From Acidovorax sp. KKS102 (GTDB taxonomy: Bacteria; Pseudomonadota; Gammaproteobacteria; Burkholderiales; Burkholderiaceae_C): a stretch of 64,000 nt of DNA. The position numbers and the translations under genes are program-made. This document shows positions 26,971-36,295 of the stretch, in pieces. The notes under the pieces were generated by a model, which saw only the letters and a program-made list of their open reading frames with translations, searched no databases and was not told the origin of the DNA. Each line of letters opens with the position of its first letter. The first letter of the stretch is position 1. Location: the NCBI RefSeq assembly GCF_000302535.1, contig NC_018708.1, forward strand, positions 4,526,001 through 4,590,000, written 5' to 3'.

Positions 26971-28125
26971 ATGGAATCCAGCCAAGAAAAAAGCCTCCCC
27001 GCGTCAGAGCGCAAGCTGCAAAAAGCGCGCGAAGACGGCCAAGGGGCACGCTCGCGCGACCTGTCGCACTTGGCCATTCTGGGCGCGGGCGCCGCATGCA
27101 TGCTGCTGCTGGCCCCACAGCTGATGGACCGCATGCAGTGGGCCATGAGCCAGCAGCTGGCGTTCAATGCGGCCACGGTGATGGCGCCGGGCACCATGCT
27201 GTCGCGGCTGCAGGACATGGTCATCGTGGGCGTGATCGCGAGCACAGTGTTCGCCACGCTGACCAGCGCGGCGGCCCTGATCAGCGCCATCGGAGCGGGC
27301 GGCTGGATCCTCAGCGCCAAGCCCATCACCCCCCAGTTCAGCCGCCTCAACCCGATCTCGGGGCTGGCCAACCTGTTTTCCAAGCAGCAGATGGCCAACG
27401 TGGCCAAGATGGTGCTGATGACGGTCATCCTGACCTATGTGGCCTGGAAGTTCCTGGGCAACAGCATCGAAACCGTTGCCATGCTGGTGCTGCAGCCCTC
27501 CCCCATGGCCCTTCGCCAGATTGCCGACTGGCTGACTTCGGGCATGAGCCTGTTGTTGCTGGTCGTGTTCCTGGCCGCTTTGGTGGACGTGCCTTTGCAG
27601 GCGTTCTTCTTCAAGGAGCGGCTGAAGATGTCTCACGAGGAAGTCAAGCAGGAGCACAAGGAGTCGGACGGCAACCCCCACATCAAGGGCCGCATCCGCC
27701 AGAAGCAGCGCGAAATTGCCGACCGCGCCAGCGTGAGCGCCGTGCCCAAGGCCGATTTTGTGGTGATGAACCCGACCCACTATGCGGTGGCCCTCAAGTA
27801 CGACGAGAAGACCATGAGTGCGCCCCAGGTGATCTCGCGCGGCACCGACCTCATCGCCATGAAGATCCGCGATGTGGCCCGGGAGCACAACGTGCCCGTG
27901 CTGCAGTCGCCCATGCTGGCCCGCGCGCTGTATGCCCATGCCGAGCTGGACCAGGCCATCCCCGCCACGCTCTACACCGCCGTGGCCCAGGTGCTGGCGT
28001 ATGTGTACCGCCTCAAGGCCGCGCTGCGTGGCGAAGGCCGCATGCCCGACAGCCTGGTGGAGCCTTTTGTGCCCCCTGAACTCGATCCGCTGAACCGCAC
28101 CGCGGTGCAAGGTGCTGCCGTATGA
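26971..28125 (+). CDS. flhB: Flagellar export switch protein FlhB
   Basis: A 384-residue membrane protein: four helices in the first half and a cytoplasmic C-terminal domain with the autocleavage site NPTH (residues 267-270, in VVMNPTHYAVALKY). FlhB changes export specificity from hook to filament proteins together with FliK. The N-terminus SSQEKSLPASERKLQKAREDGQ is typical. It overlaps flhA by 4 bp. Confidence 0.97.
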   Translation: MESSQEKSLPASERKLQKAREDGQGARSRDLSHLAILGAGAACMLLLAPQLMDRMQWAMSQQLAFNAATVMAPGTMLSRLQDMVIVGVIASTVFATLTSAAALISAIGAGGWILSAKPITPQFSRLNPISGLANLFSKQQMANVAKMVLMTVILTYVAWKFLGNSIETVAMLVLQPSPMALRQIADWLTSGMSLLLLVVFLAALVDVPLQAFFFKERLKMSHEEVKQEHKESDGNPHIKGRIRQKQREIADRASVSAVPKADFVVMNPTHYAVALKYDEKTMSAPQVISRGTDLIAMKIRDVAREHNVPVLQSPMLARALYAHAELDQAIPATLYTAVAQVLAYVYRLKAALRGEGRMPDSLVEPFVPPELDPLNRTAVQGAAV

Positions 28126-30203
28126 ACACCTCCGTAAAGTCTTTGCAGCAGTGGGCGGGCACCAACGCCAGCGCCCTGCAGGGCCTGTCGGCCCCCCTAC
28201 TGGTGGTGGCGATTCTGGCGTTGATGGTGCTGCCCATCCCGCCGTGGCTGCTGGATGCCTTCTTCACGCTCAACATCGCCGTTGCGCTGATGGTGATGAT
28301 GGTCGCAGCCTACATGCTGCGCCCCCTGGACTTCGCGGCCTTCCCTTCGGTGCTGCTGCTGACGACGCTGATGCGCCTGTCGCTGAACGTGGCCTCGACG
28401 CGCGTGGTGCTGCTCGAGGGCCACCAGGGCCCCGGTGCTGCCGGTGCGGTGATCGAGGCCTTCGGCCACTTCCTGATCGGCGGCAACTTCGCGGTCGGTC
28501 TGATCGTGTTTGCGATCCTTGTGGTGATCAACTTCGTGGTGATCACCAAGGGTGCGGAGCGCATTGCCGAAGTGTCGGCCCGCTTCACCCTGGACGCCAT
28601 GCCCGGCAAACAGATGGCGGTGGATGCCGACCTGAACGCTGGCTTGATCGACGAGAAGGAAGCCAAGCGCCGCCGCGCCGAAGTGGCGGAAGAAGCCAAC
28701 TTCTTCGGCTCCATGGACGGCGCCTCCAAGTTTGTGCGCGGCGATGCCGTGGCGGGCATTCTGATTCTGCTCATCAACATCATTGGCGGCTTCACGATTG
28801 GCGTGTTGCAGCACGACCTGTCGGCCAAGCAGGCGGCCGACAGCTACATCCTGCTGGCCATTGGTGATGCGCTGGTAGCGCAGATTCCCGGCCTGCTGAT
28901 CTCGGTGGCCGCCGCCATGGTGATCTCCCGCGTGGGCAAGGACCACGACATGGGCCGCCAGATCGTGCAGCAGCTGTTCATGTCGCCCCGCGTGCTGGGT
29001 GTCACAGCCGGCATCCTGATCCTGCTGGGCCTGATTCCTGGCATGCCACATGTGGTGTTCCTGACCATGGGCGGCCTGCTGGGATATGGCGCCTGGATGA
29101 TGTACGAGCGCCAGAAGGTACCGCCCGTCGTCGAGGCCCCTCCGCCACCGGTCACCGACGGCGAAGCCACCTGGGACGACCTGCAACCCGTGGACCTGCT
29201 GGGCCTGGAGCTGGGCTACCGCCTGATCAGCCTGGTGGACAAGAGCCGCCAGGGCGACCTGCTCACCCGCATCAAGGGCGTGCGCCGCAAGTTTGCGCAG
29301 GAAGTGGGCTTCCTCCCCCCGGCAGTGCATGTGCGCGACAACCTCGAACTCAAGCCCAGCGGCTACCGCATCACGCTGCGCGGCGTGGTGGTGGGCGAAG
29401 GCGAAGCCTTCCCCGGCATGTTCCTGGCCATCAACCCAGGCGGCATCACCACCCCATTGATCGGCACGGCCACCACCGACCCCGCCTTTGGCCTGCCAGC
29501 ACACTGGATCGACGATCGGCAGAAGGAAGCCGCACAAATGGCGGGTTTTACCGTCGTTGATTCCGAAACCGTGATGGCCACCCATTTGTCACACTTGATG
29601 CAAGTGCAAGCCGCCAAGCTCCTCAGCCGCACCGAAACGCAGCAGCTGGTGGAGCACGTGGCCAAGCTGGCCCCCAAGCTCATCGAAGAAGTGGTCCCCA
29701 AAATGGTCTCCATCGCAACGTTCCAGAAGGTCCTCCAGCTGCTGCTGGAAGAGTCTGTGCACATCCGCGATATCCGCACCATCATCGAGACGCTGGCCGA
29801 GCATGCCGGTGCGGTCTCCGACCCCGTCGAGCTGGCCCGCCGCGTGCGCATTGCGCTCTCGCCTGCCATCGTCCAGCAGATCTACGGCCCCACCCGCGAG
29901 CTCAACGTCATCGCCATCGAACCCGGCCTGGAGCGCCTTCTGGTGCAGGCCCTGGGCAACACGGCGGGCCCTGCGCTCGACCCCGGAGTGGCCGACATCC
30001 TCACACAGAAGGCCGCTGAAGTGGCCCTCAAGCAGGAAGAGATGGGCCTGCCCGCCTGCCTGCTGGTTCCCGACCAGATCCGCAATGCCATCTCCCGTCT
30101 GGTGCGCCGCGTGGCGCCCCGCCTGCAGGTGCTGGCACACAGTGAAATTCCAGAGACCCACACCATCCGTATTGGGCCGATCCTTAAAGGTGCATCAGCA
30201 TGA
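28122..30203 (+). CDS. flhA: Flagellar export protein FlhA
   Basis: The 693-residue major export-gate component: eight predicted membrane helices in the first 325 residues, including the FHIPEP-type segment (family motif RFTLDAMPGKQMAVDADLNAG, 160-180) with the proton-pathway Asp, and a cytoplasmic domain (340-693) that receives chaperone-substrate complexes. ATGA overlaps link it to flhB upstream and flhF downstream. Confidence 0.98.
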   Translation: MNTSVKSLQQWAGTNASALQGLSAPLLVVAILALMVLPIPPWLLDAFFTLNIAVALMVMMVAAYMLRPLDFAAFPSVLLLTTLMRLSLNVASTRVVLLEGHQGPGAAGAVIEAFGHFLIGGNFAVGLIVFAILVVINFVVITKGAERIAEVSARFTLDAMPGKQMAVDADLNAGLIDEKEAKRRRAEVAEEANFFGSMDGASKFVRGDAVAGILILLINIIGGFTIGVLQHDLSAKQAADSYILLAIGDALVAQIPGLLISVAAAMVISRVGKDHDMGRQIVQQLFMSPRVLGVTAGILILLGLIPGMPHVVFLTMGGLLGYGAWMMYERQKVPPVVEAPPPPVTDGEATWDDLQPVDLLGLELGYRLISLVDKSRQGDLLTRIKGVRRKFAQEVGFLPPAVHVRDNLELKPSGYRITLRGVVVGEGEAFPGMFLAINPGGITTPLIGTATTDPAFGLPAHWIDDRQKEAAQMAGFTVVDSETVMATHLSHLMQVQAAKLLSRTETQQLVEHVAKLAPKLIEEVVPKMVSIATFQKVLQLLLEESVHIRDIRTIIETLAEHAGAVSDPVELARRVRIALSPAIVQQIYGPTRELNVIAIEPGLERLLVQALGNTAGPALDPGVADILTQKAAEVALKQEEMGLPACLLVPDQIRNAISRLVRRVAPRLQVLAHSEIPETHTIRIGPILKGASA

Positions 30204-31693
30204 ACATCAAACGCTTTACCGCCCCCACCTCCCGGGAGGCTCTGGCCAAGGCGCGCATGGCCTTTGGCGACGGCACGCTGATCCTGTCCAACCGCCCCAC
30301 GGCCAACGGCGTGGAAGTGGTGGCCACGGCCGAAGACACGCTGTCGGCTCTGGACGGTGGTGCCCCCGCCTCTTCGTCCAATGCGCCCCTTCTGGCACCC
30401 AGCACCCCGCGCAGCGCCCCACCGCGCACCAGCCAGCCGGCAGCAGCATCGGGCCTGGGCCGCAACCCGGTCGAGGAAGACACCGAACAGCTGGCCATGA
30501 GCACGTTGTCGTTCCAGGACTATGTGCGCGAGCGCATGCTGCGCCGCCGCCACGAGGCCCTGAACGGCCCGTCGGAGCCCCAGACACTGTCTGAACGCAG
30601 CCGCGACCAGGAGCCCGAACGCGAGCGCATGCCCGCCCCCTCCGTGGCGCGCCACAACCCGCTGCGCACCATTCCGATGGACATTCCGCCCGAGCCACCA
30701 CGCCGCCGGCAGGAGACTCCCAGCGCCCACCTGATCCAGTCGAACAACCAGAGCGTGATGAACGAACTGCATGCGATGAAGGAGCTGATCGAAGACCGCT
30801 TCAACACGCTGGCCTGGCTGGGGCAGGCGCGCCAGAACCCGATCCAGTCCAACCTGATGCTGAAGATGATCCGTGCCGGATACTCCCCGTCGCTGGCCCG
30901 CGCCGTGCTCGAACGCATGCCCGAAGACCTGTCGGCGGGCGAATCGGTCCGCTGGCTGATGGAGGTGCTGGAACGCAACCTCAAGACCGACCAGACCGAT
31001 CCCCCCCTTTATGAACAGGGCGGCATCTTCGCCATGGTGGGCTCTACGGGTGTGGGCAAGACCACCACCACCGCCAAGCTGGCTGCCATGTGCGCCCGCA
31101 TTCACGGCCCTGGCAGTGTGGGGCTGATCACGCTGGACACCTACCGTGTGGGCGCGCACGAACAACTGCGCACTTACGGGCGCATGCTGGGCATCGTGGC
31201 CCACCTGGCGCACGACCGCGCCGCGCTGCAAGACCTGCTGGGCCTGCTCAGCGGCAAGAAGATGGTGTTGATCGACACCACCGGCGTGGCCCCCAGGGAC
31301 CCCCGCAAGCGCGACATGCTGGATGTGCTGGACCTGCCCCATGTGAACCGCCTGCTGGTGCTCAACGCCGGCTGCCATGGCGACACGCTGGATGACGTGC
31401 TAACCGCCTTCAAAACCGACGGCTCGCAACAGGCCATCCTGTCCAAGGTGGACGAGGCCGTGAAGCTGGGCCCCGCCATCGACGCACTGATCCGCCACCA
31501 GATGGTGCTGCGCGGCGTGACCAACGGCCAGCGCGTGCCCGAGGACTGGGAGCGTGCCAACGCCCACCAGCTCATCAGCGCCTCCATGCGGTCGCCCGCC
31601 AAGTCGGCCTTCGACCCCAAGGCCACGGACCTGAACTTCTTTTTTTCGCACTCTCCCGACACCGTGACGGAGGGGGGGCTGGTCGATGCTTGA
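30200..31693 (+). CDS. flhF: SRP-type GTPase FlhF
   Basis: A 497-residue signal-recognition-particle-like GTPase that fixes the site and number of polar flagella in other bacteria. Domains: basic N-terminal B domain (1-180, Pro/Arg-rich), helical N domain (about 180-270), and G domain with GSTGVGKT at 281-288, LDTYRVGAHEQL and the DTTG motif (IDTTGVAPRDPRK). Its presence suggests polar flagellation. It overlaps the flhG-like gene by 8 bp. Confidence 0.95.
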   Translation: MNIKRFTAPTSREALAKARMAFGDGTLILSNRPTANGVEVVATAEDTLSALDGGAPASSSNAPLLAPSTPRSAPPRTSQPAAASGLGRNPVEEDTEQLAMSTLSFQDYVRERMLRRRHEALNGPSEPQTLSERSRDQEPERERMPAPSVARHNPLRTIPMDIPPEPPRRRQETPSAHLIQSNNQSVMNELHAMKELIEDRFNTLAWLGQARQNPIQSNLMLKMIRAGYSPSLARAVLERMPEDLSAGESVRWLMEVLERNLKTDQTDPPLYEQGGIFAMVGSTGVGKTTTTAKLAAMCARIHGPGSVGLITLDTYRVGAHEQLRTYGRMLGIVAHLAHDRAALQDLLGLLSGKKMVLIDTTGVAPRDPRKRDMLDVLDLPHVNRLLVLNAGCHGDTLDDVLTAFKTDGSQQAILSKVDEAVKLGPAIDALIRHQMVLRGVTNGQRVPEDWERANAHQLISASMRSPAKSAFDPKATDLNFFFSHSPDTVTEGGLVDA

Positions 31694-32483
31694 TCTGGGT
31701 TTTCACCAGGCGGCCAGCCTGCACAGCCTCACCCCGCAGGCAGAGCTGCGGCTGCTGGCAGTCGCCAGCCAGGGCAACACGGCGAGCGGCCTGGAAACGC
31801 TATGGCAGATCTGCGCCAGCCTGCAGCGGCTGGGCTACCCGGTGGTGGTGCTCGACGGTACGGCGCAGGAGTCCGACGACAGCCCCGGGCTGCTGCACCT
31901 GCTGCAACACGCCACATGGAATGACGGTGCCAGCCTGAACCTGGGCGCCACCGCATCCTCCCTCGCCGTGATTCCAGCGGCCAAGGGGCTGCAGCACCTG
32001 AGCCGCAAGGCCGGTGACACCGCCCGATCACCCATGGAAAGCCTGTTGCCCTACTTCAGGACCTACGGCCTGATGGTGATTCACGCACCGGCGTCCACCC
32101 TGGGGCCCCTGCTCACCCACACGGCCACGGTGCCGCTGGTGGTCATGGGCAGCGGCGCAGCGGGGGTGATGACGAGCTACAAGAGCCTCAAGCAGATCGC
32201 GCTGCACACGGGCTTGCCCTGCATGGTGGCAGCCTTGCTGCACAGCAACACGGCCACCGAACGCCGCAAGGCCCAGTCCCAGTTGATGACCCTGCAGGCC
32301 TGCGCCGAACGCCATCTGGGTGGCCCCATCCGCACCACCACCATTGCCACGCAGAACCCCCAGGATCTTCAGCGTCTGGCCTTGCAACTGCTGGAAAATG
32401 CGGGCACCATGAACGGAGCGCTGGCTGCGCTGACACCCAGCAACTTGACAGGCATGCCTGCGCATTTTGTCCGGAGCCACTGA
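31686..32483 (+). CDS. FlhG/MinD-like protein lacking the Walker A motif
   Basis: A 265-residue soluble protein in the position of flhG (FleN). The fold pattern is retained: an N-terminal strand LRLLAVASQ, a second strand YPVVVLDG, and a later YGLMVIHAPAS. However, the deviant P-loop expected as GKGGVGKT is replaced by QGNTASGLETLW, with no Gly-Lys, so it should not bind ATP like MinD. FlhG normally stimulates FlhF GTPase and limits flagellar number; here it may act without ATP hydrolysis or have a different role. The assignment rests on synteny plus the residual fold, and I leave the symbol empty. Confidence 0.75.
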   Translation: MLDLGFHQAASLHSLTPQAELRLLAVASQGNTASGLETLWQICASLQRLGYPVVVLDGTAQESDDSPGLLHLLQHATWNDGASLNLGATASSLAVIPAAKGLQHLSRKAGDTARSPMESLLPYFRTYGLMVIHAPASTLGPLLTHTATVPLVVMGSGAAGVMTSYKSLKQIALHTGLPCMVAALLHSNTATERRKAQSQLMTLQACAERHLGGPIRTTTIATQNPQDLQRLALQLLENAGTMNGALAALTPSNLTGMPAHFVRSH

Positions 32484-32649
32484 CCAGAGCCTGTGATGCA
32501 CCTCTACGTACCCACGTTGACCCGCACTGCCCCCAACGGTCTGACCAGTCGCCAGTCCCGCGAGGCGGATGAAGTTCGGGCGATGGCACCCCCAAGCGGC
32601 TCCAGAACAAGATCGCATACCCGCCCTACCAGTGCATAACACCCTCTCT

Positions 32650-33366
32650 ATGTACACCGCCAAAGGCCAGCTTGATCGCGATGCCATGATCCGCCAGCAT
32701 GTACCGCTGGTACGGAGGATTGCGCACCACATGATCGCCAAGCTGCCTCCCAACGTCGAGCTGGATGACTTGATCCAGGTCGGCATGATGGGACTGGCCG
32801 AAGCCCTGTCGCGCTATGAGGTCGCGCAGGGCGTGCAGTTTGAAACCTTTGCCACCCAGCGCATCCGGGGTGCCATGCTCGACGAGTTGCGCGAGGGTGA
32901 CTGGATGAGCCGCAGTTCGCGCAAGAGCCAGAAAGACATCGAGCACGCCGTGCACCGGCTGGAGCAAAAGCTGGGCCGCAGCCCCCTGGAGTCTGAAATA
33001 GCCGGCGAAATGGGCATGAGCCTGGCGGACTACCAAAACCTGCTGGGCAAGGTGCGGGGCACCCAGCTGGTGTACCTGGAAGACATGACGCATGGCAACG
33101 ACGACGAGGACGGGTTTCTGGACCGCCACGTCGCCGACAGCGCGGCCGACCCGGTGGAACTGCTGCGCGATCAGCGGCTCAAGACATCACTGGTCAACGC
33201 CATCAAGACCCTGCCGGAGCGCGAGCAGCACATCATGGGCATGTATTACGAACATGACATGAACCTCAAGGAAATTGCCGCCGTGCTGGGCGTGACCGAG
33301 TCTCGGGTGTGCCAGTTGCACAGCCAGTCGATTGCCCGCCTGCGCGCCAAGATGCGGGCGCACTGA
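32650..33366 (+). CDS. fliA: Flagellar sigma factor FliA (sigma-28)
   Basis: A 238-residue sigma-70 family factor: region 2 (LVRRIAHHMIAKLPPNVELDDLIQVGMMGLAEALSRY), region 3 (RSPLESEIAGEMGMS) and region 4 helix-turn-helix (NLKEIAAVLGVTESRVCQLHSQ). It directs transcription of late flagellar genes, including the sigma-28 promoters in this window, and is held by FlgM. The ATG at 32650 (MYTAKGQLDRD) gives the standard length; an in-frame ATG at 32569 would add 27 residues without family similarity. It ends 109 bp from the convergent flgN. Confidence 0.97.
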   Translation: MYTAKGQLDRDAMIRQHVPLVRRIAHHMIAKLPPNVELDDLIQVGMMGLAEALSRYEVAQGVQFETFATQRIRGAMLDELREGDWMSRSSRKSQKDIEHAVHRLEQKLGRSPLESEIAGEMGMSLADYQNLLGKVRGTQLVYLEDMTHGNDDEDGFLDRHVADSAADPVELLRDQRLKTSLVNAIKTLPEREQHIMGMYYEHDMNLKEIAAVLGVTESRVCQLHSQSIARLRAKMRAH

Positions 33367-33475
33367 GTCCGCGCGTCGGGCAACAAGCCGGGCAATACGA
33401 GGCATTCAGACTGAATGGCTGTGAGGGCACTTCTTGCGCCCCGGCCCGCCCCTCCCTCAGAAAAGTCTTTGGTGC

Positions 33476-33850
33476 TCAGCCTGCAGAGCGGTAAATGCGC
33501 GCCACGCCTGGCGCAGCTCCGCGCGCGCCCAGGCCATCCCCGTAGGTAGAAGCTGCATTGGACGGAGGCAACAAGCCCGCGGCCTGGCGGTCGGTGACGG
33601 CGGCCAACCGGGCCAGGCTATCACGGTGCAAAGTCAGCATGGTGCGGATGGCATCCGCACGCTTCTGCAGCGAAGCCGGTAGCGGCATGCCACGCGCTGC
33701 GGCTTGTTCGAGCGCACGCGAGAAATCCGCTGCTGCATCGCGCAAAGCCGTACTGTGTTTTTCCAGGGAGGTGGGATCTGCCGCGAGAAGTGCGGCGGAG
33801 ACTTGTTCGATCCGCTGTTCAACAGCTAAGAGAGATTCTTCCAGAGTCAT
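33476..33850 (-). CDS. flgN: FlgN-like export chaperone
   Basis: A 124-residue helical protein with two long amphipathic helices (about 1-50 and 55-85) and a disordered C-terminus, the shape of FlgN, which escorts FlgK and FlgL to the export gate. It is the last gene of flgA-flgM-flgN, the conserved order. Sequence similarity in this family is low, so position carries much of the call. Confidence 0.8.
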   Translation of the reverse strand: MTLEESLLAVEQRIEQVSAALLAADPTSLEKHSTALRDAAADFSRALEQAAARGMPLPASLQKRADAIRTMLTLHRDSLARLAAVTDRQAAGLLPPSNAASTYGDGLGARGAAPGVARIYRSAG

Positions 33851-33892
33851 GGCGCATTGTGCGACGGATTGCGCCCTCTAACAAAACGCCGA

Positions 33893-34213
33893 TCAGCCCC
33901 GCGAGCGGGACAGGATCTCCTGGGCGTTGGACAACAATTTGTCGGCAATGGCTTCCGCGTCGACCGAAAATTCACCCTTCTCGATGGCAGCGCGCACAGC
34001 CTTGACCTTCCCTGCGTCAAAATCTGCCGTGCTGCGGGTGGTAGGGCTGAGCGCACGGGCTGCGGTGGACACAGTGACGGGCACACCGGCGGATGACGCA
34101 ACCAGTGCGTCTTTCGTGGCTCCTTCCGCAGCGCTGGCGGGAGCCTTGGCTTGCTTGGCAAGCCCCGTCGGCGGCAACCCGCCCGGCAGTTCCGGTGTTT
34201 GACCTATCTTCAT
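33893..34213 (-). CDS. flgM: Anti-sigma-28 factor FlgM
   Basis: A 106-residue, mostly disordered protein with the sigma-28 binding C-terminal half (DAGKVKAVRAAIEKGEFSVDAEAIADKLLSNAQEIL). Start MKIGQTP at 34213 is preceded by GAGAG; the open frame extends five residues further without a ribosome-binding site. FlgM holds FliA inactive until the hook is finished and then leaves through the export channel. A sigma-28 promoter of its own lies 46-72 bp upstream, giving feedback. Confidence 0.95.
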   Translation of the reverse strand: MKIGQTPELPGGLPPTGLAKQAKAPASAAEGATKDALVASSAGVPVTVSTAARALSPTTRSTADFDAGKVKAVRAAIEKGEFSVDAEAIADKLLSNAQEILSRSRG

Positions 34214-34258
34214 CGCTCTCTCCACCACCCCGTTGGATGTGGGGCATCAGTAGCAATG

Positions 34259-34285
34259 TTTTCGACCCATTTGGCCCGGACTTTA
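34259..34285 (-). promoter_or_regulatory. Sigma-28 (FliA) promoter of flgM-flgN
   Basis: Minus strand: TAAAGTCC (34278-34285), 11-bp spacer, GTCGAAAA (34259-34266): 6/8 and 6/8 to TAAAGTTT-N11-GCCGATAA with exact spacing, in the 94-bp gap between flgA and flgM. It parallels the known class 3 flgM promoter of enterobacteria. Confidence 0.7.
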
Positions 34286-34307
34286 GCCATTTATTACCGG
34301 TGCGTCA

Positions 34308-35120
34308 TCACAGAGTGACGTCCACCGTCCCAGAATCGTTCACAGTTCCGCTCACGATACGCCCATTCTCCATGCGTACGCGCACAGTCTGTCCAGCCGA
34401 GCCCGCCGTCAACGCCTGTCCCGCCGAGCTGACTGCATAGCCGGGCCCCTGGGCCACCACCTTGACCTGCGCACCCGCCTTGAACAGCAGCGGGGCCCGC
34501 ACCATGGCCTGGCGCACCGCCTGACCCGCCACGAGCTGGCGAGCGGCGGTCTGACCCACCCAGAGATCGGGGTTGGCCAGAACGGGGGAGGCATCGGCCG
34601 CCCAATCCACCTCGGCCTCGGTGGCGTCGTTGGCAGTCAATACTGCGCCCGGCGCCACATTGTTCGTCAGCACCCAGGCGGGCCCAAACGCTTTGATGGT
34701 GACGGGTAAAAACACATTCCATGCGGTCGCGCCTTCCACACAGCGCAGCCCCAGTCGGGTTCGGCCCCACAGGCGAGCACCCACAGGGAGATAAGGTTCA
34801 ACGCGCGCGCAGGGCGCCAGCCGCAGGCGCGAATCCAGTGAGCCAACACTCACTTCCATGCGCAGCGGCAGTGCGGAGGACTGGTTGCGAGCCAAAGCAT
34901 CGTCCAGCCAGCGCTGGGTGAGCGGGCCCAGGTCTGCCGCAGGGTCCGCCGCCGACTGGGCATGAGCGACACCGGCAGTACCCAGCAGAACCCCGGCCAC
35001 ACTCCCAAGCAAGCACAGCATGCGCAGCACAGCGCGGGCACGGGCCACCAGGGGCGAACGGGTCGCGCCGCGCAGTACAGCGCCGTGGCGGGCATGCATC
35101 AAAAGGGAATGGGTGGACAT
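34308..35120 (-). CDS. flgA: Flagellar P-ring assembly chaperone FlgA
   Basis: A 270-residue periplasmic protein that helps FlgI form the P ring. The ATG at 35120 is chosen because AAGGAGG lies just before it; the frame is open to 35162. A long signal peptide (basic to about residue 30, hydrophobic MLCLLGSVAGVLLGTAGVAHA, cut near AHA-QS) precedes the SAF-type domain with LPVGARLWGRTRLGLRC and the C-terminal VRMENGRIVSGTV. It is divergent from flgB across a 233-bp gap. Confidence 0.93.
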   Translation of the reverse strand: MSTHSLLMHARHGAVLRGATRSPLVARARAVLRMLCLLGSVAGVLLGTAGVAHAQSAADPAADLGPLTQRWLDDALARNQSSALPLRMEVSVGSLDSRLRLAPCARVEPYLPVGARLWGRTRLGLRCVEGATAWNVFLPVTIKAFGPAWVLTNNVAPGAVLTANDATEAEVDWAADASPVLANPDLWVGQTAARQLVAGQAVRQAMVRAPLLFKAGAQVKVVAQGPGYAVSSAGQALTAGSAGQTVRVRMENGRIVSGTVNDSGTVDVTL

Positions 35121-35353
35121 GGGGGCCTCCTTGGGCATCGACGGGCCAGACTGCCCGCGCACAGTGCGCAGAGGAAGGCAGAGGCCATTTCACCCCTAGA
35201 ACTATAGGCACGCGCCTTGAACGCAAAACCCGGAACTGCGCATCCATTTGCCACTTCTTCGCGCTTTAGAAAAAAGGCGCGGTTTCCATAATCAAGCAAC
35301 GCCAAAAAGGCCCCTCGGGCTGGCGACTTTGCAACCGACGGTGTGAGGCACAC

Positions 35354-35824
35354 ATGCTTGACAAGATGACCAACCAGCTGAATTTTCACGGCAACGCCCT
35401 GGTGCTGCGCGGTGAACGCCAGCGCGCCATCGCCAGCAATATCGCCAACGCCGACACGCCGGGCTATGTGGCTCGGGACTTCAAGTTTGGCGATGCGCTG
35501 CGCGAGGCCACGGGCGTGACATCTTCGGCCACCGGCACGCCCGGCGCGGCCATCACGCGGCTGGCCACCAGCGGCTCGTACGGAACCGCCGGCACCACCG
35601 ATCCGCACCACATTCCGCTGCCCACCGTGAATTCCAGCACCAGCATCGACCGGCAAGGCGCTCTCGGCTACGCCGTGCAGACGCAGCCCAGCCTGGACAA
35701 CAACTCGGTGGACCTGGACCGCGAGCGCGCCAACTTCGTGGACAACGCCGTGCGCTACGAAGCCACGCTGCGGTTCATCAACGGCAACGCCAAAACCATG
35801 CTCAGCGCCATTCAGGGCCAATAA
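35354..35824 (+). CDS. flgB: Proximal rod protein FlgB
   Basis: A 156-residue rod protein with the N-terminal rod motif ALVLRGERQRAIASNIANADTPGY (about 16-39) and C-terminal helix RYEATLRFINGNAKTML. It is the first gene of the flgB-to-flgL run; its promoter must be in the 233 bp shared with flgA, where I found no clear sigma-28 element. A Gly/Thr-rich middle (55-85) is slightly longer than in enteric FlgB. Confidence 0.96.
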   Translation: MLDKMTNQLNFHGNALVLRGERQRAIASNIANADTPGYVARDFKFGDALREATGVTSSATGTPGAAITRLATSGSYGTAGTTDPHHIPLPTVNSSTSIDRQGALGYAVQTQPSLDNNSVDLDRERANFVDNAVRYEATLRFINGNAKTMLSAIQGQ

Positions 35825-35860
35825 CCACGCAGCCCAGCAGCTCAGAAAGCGAGCCACCCC

Positions 35861-36265
35861 ATGTCCATGTTCTCGATCTTCAATGTGTCCGGCAGCGCCA
35901 TCAGCGCGCAGTCGCAGCGGCTCAACGTGGTGGCCAGCAACCTGGCCAACGTGGATGCCGTGGCCGGTCCCGACGGTCAGGCCTATAAGGCACGCCAAGT
36001 GGTGTTCCAGACAGCGCCCATGGGCGCCGACAGCTCTGCGGGCGTGAAGGTCAGCGGCATCAGCGAAAGCAACGTGCCGGGCCGGCGTGTGCACGATCCC
36101 AGCCACCCCTCGGCGGACGCCGAGGGCTACGTGACCCACTCCAACGTCAATGCCGTGGAGGAGATGGTCAACATGATCTCCGCCTCGCGCTCGTACCAGA
36201 ACAACGTCGAGGTCATGAACACGGCCAAGTCGCTGCTCCTCAAGACCCTGCAGATGGGCCAGTAA
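35861..36265 (+). CDS. flgC: Proximal rod protein FlgC
   Basis: A 134-residue rod component of normal length. The N-terminal motif FNVSGSAISAQSQRLNVVASNLANVD and the C-terminal helix NVNAVEEMVNMISASRSYQNNVEVMNTAKSL are both complete. It is 36 bp after flgB and 30 bp before flgD. Confidence 0.97.
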   Translation: MSMFSIFNVSGSAISAQSQRLNVVASNLANVDAVAGPDGQAYKARQVVFQTAPMGADSSAGVKVSGISESNVPGRRVHDPSHPSADAEGYVTHSNVNAVEEMVNMISASRSYQNNVEVMNTAKSLLLKTLQMGQ

Positions 36266-36295
36266 GGCAAGCGCCTGCTTCAAAAGGACACCACC

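Noticed and set aside
28197..29585. Long antisense open frame opposite flhA (462 codons)
   Set aside because: It mirrors the GC-rich codon pattern of flhA, is His/Gln-rich with no domain motif, and flhA itself is unmistakable.
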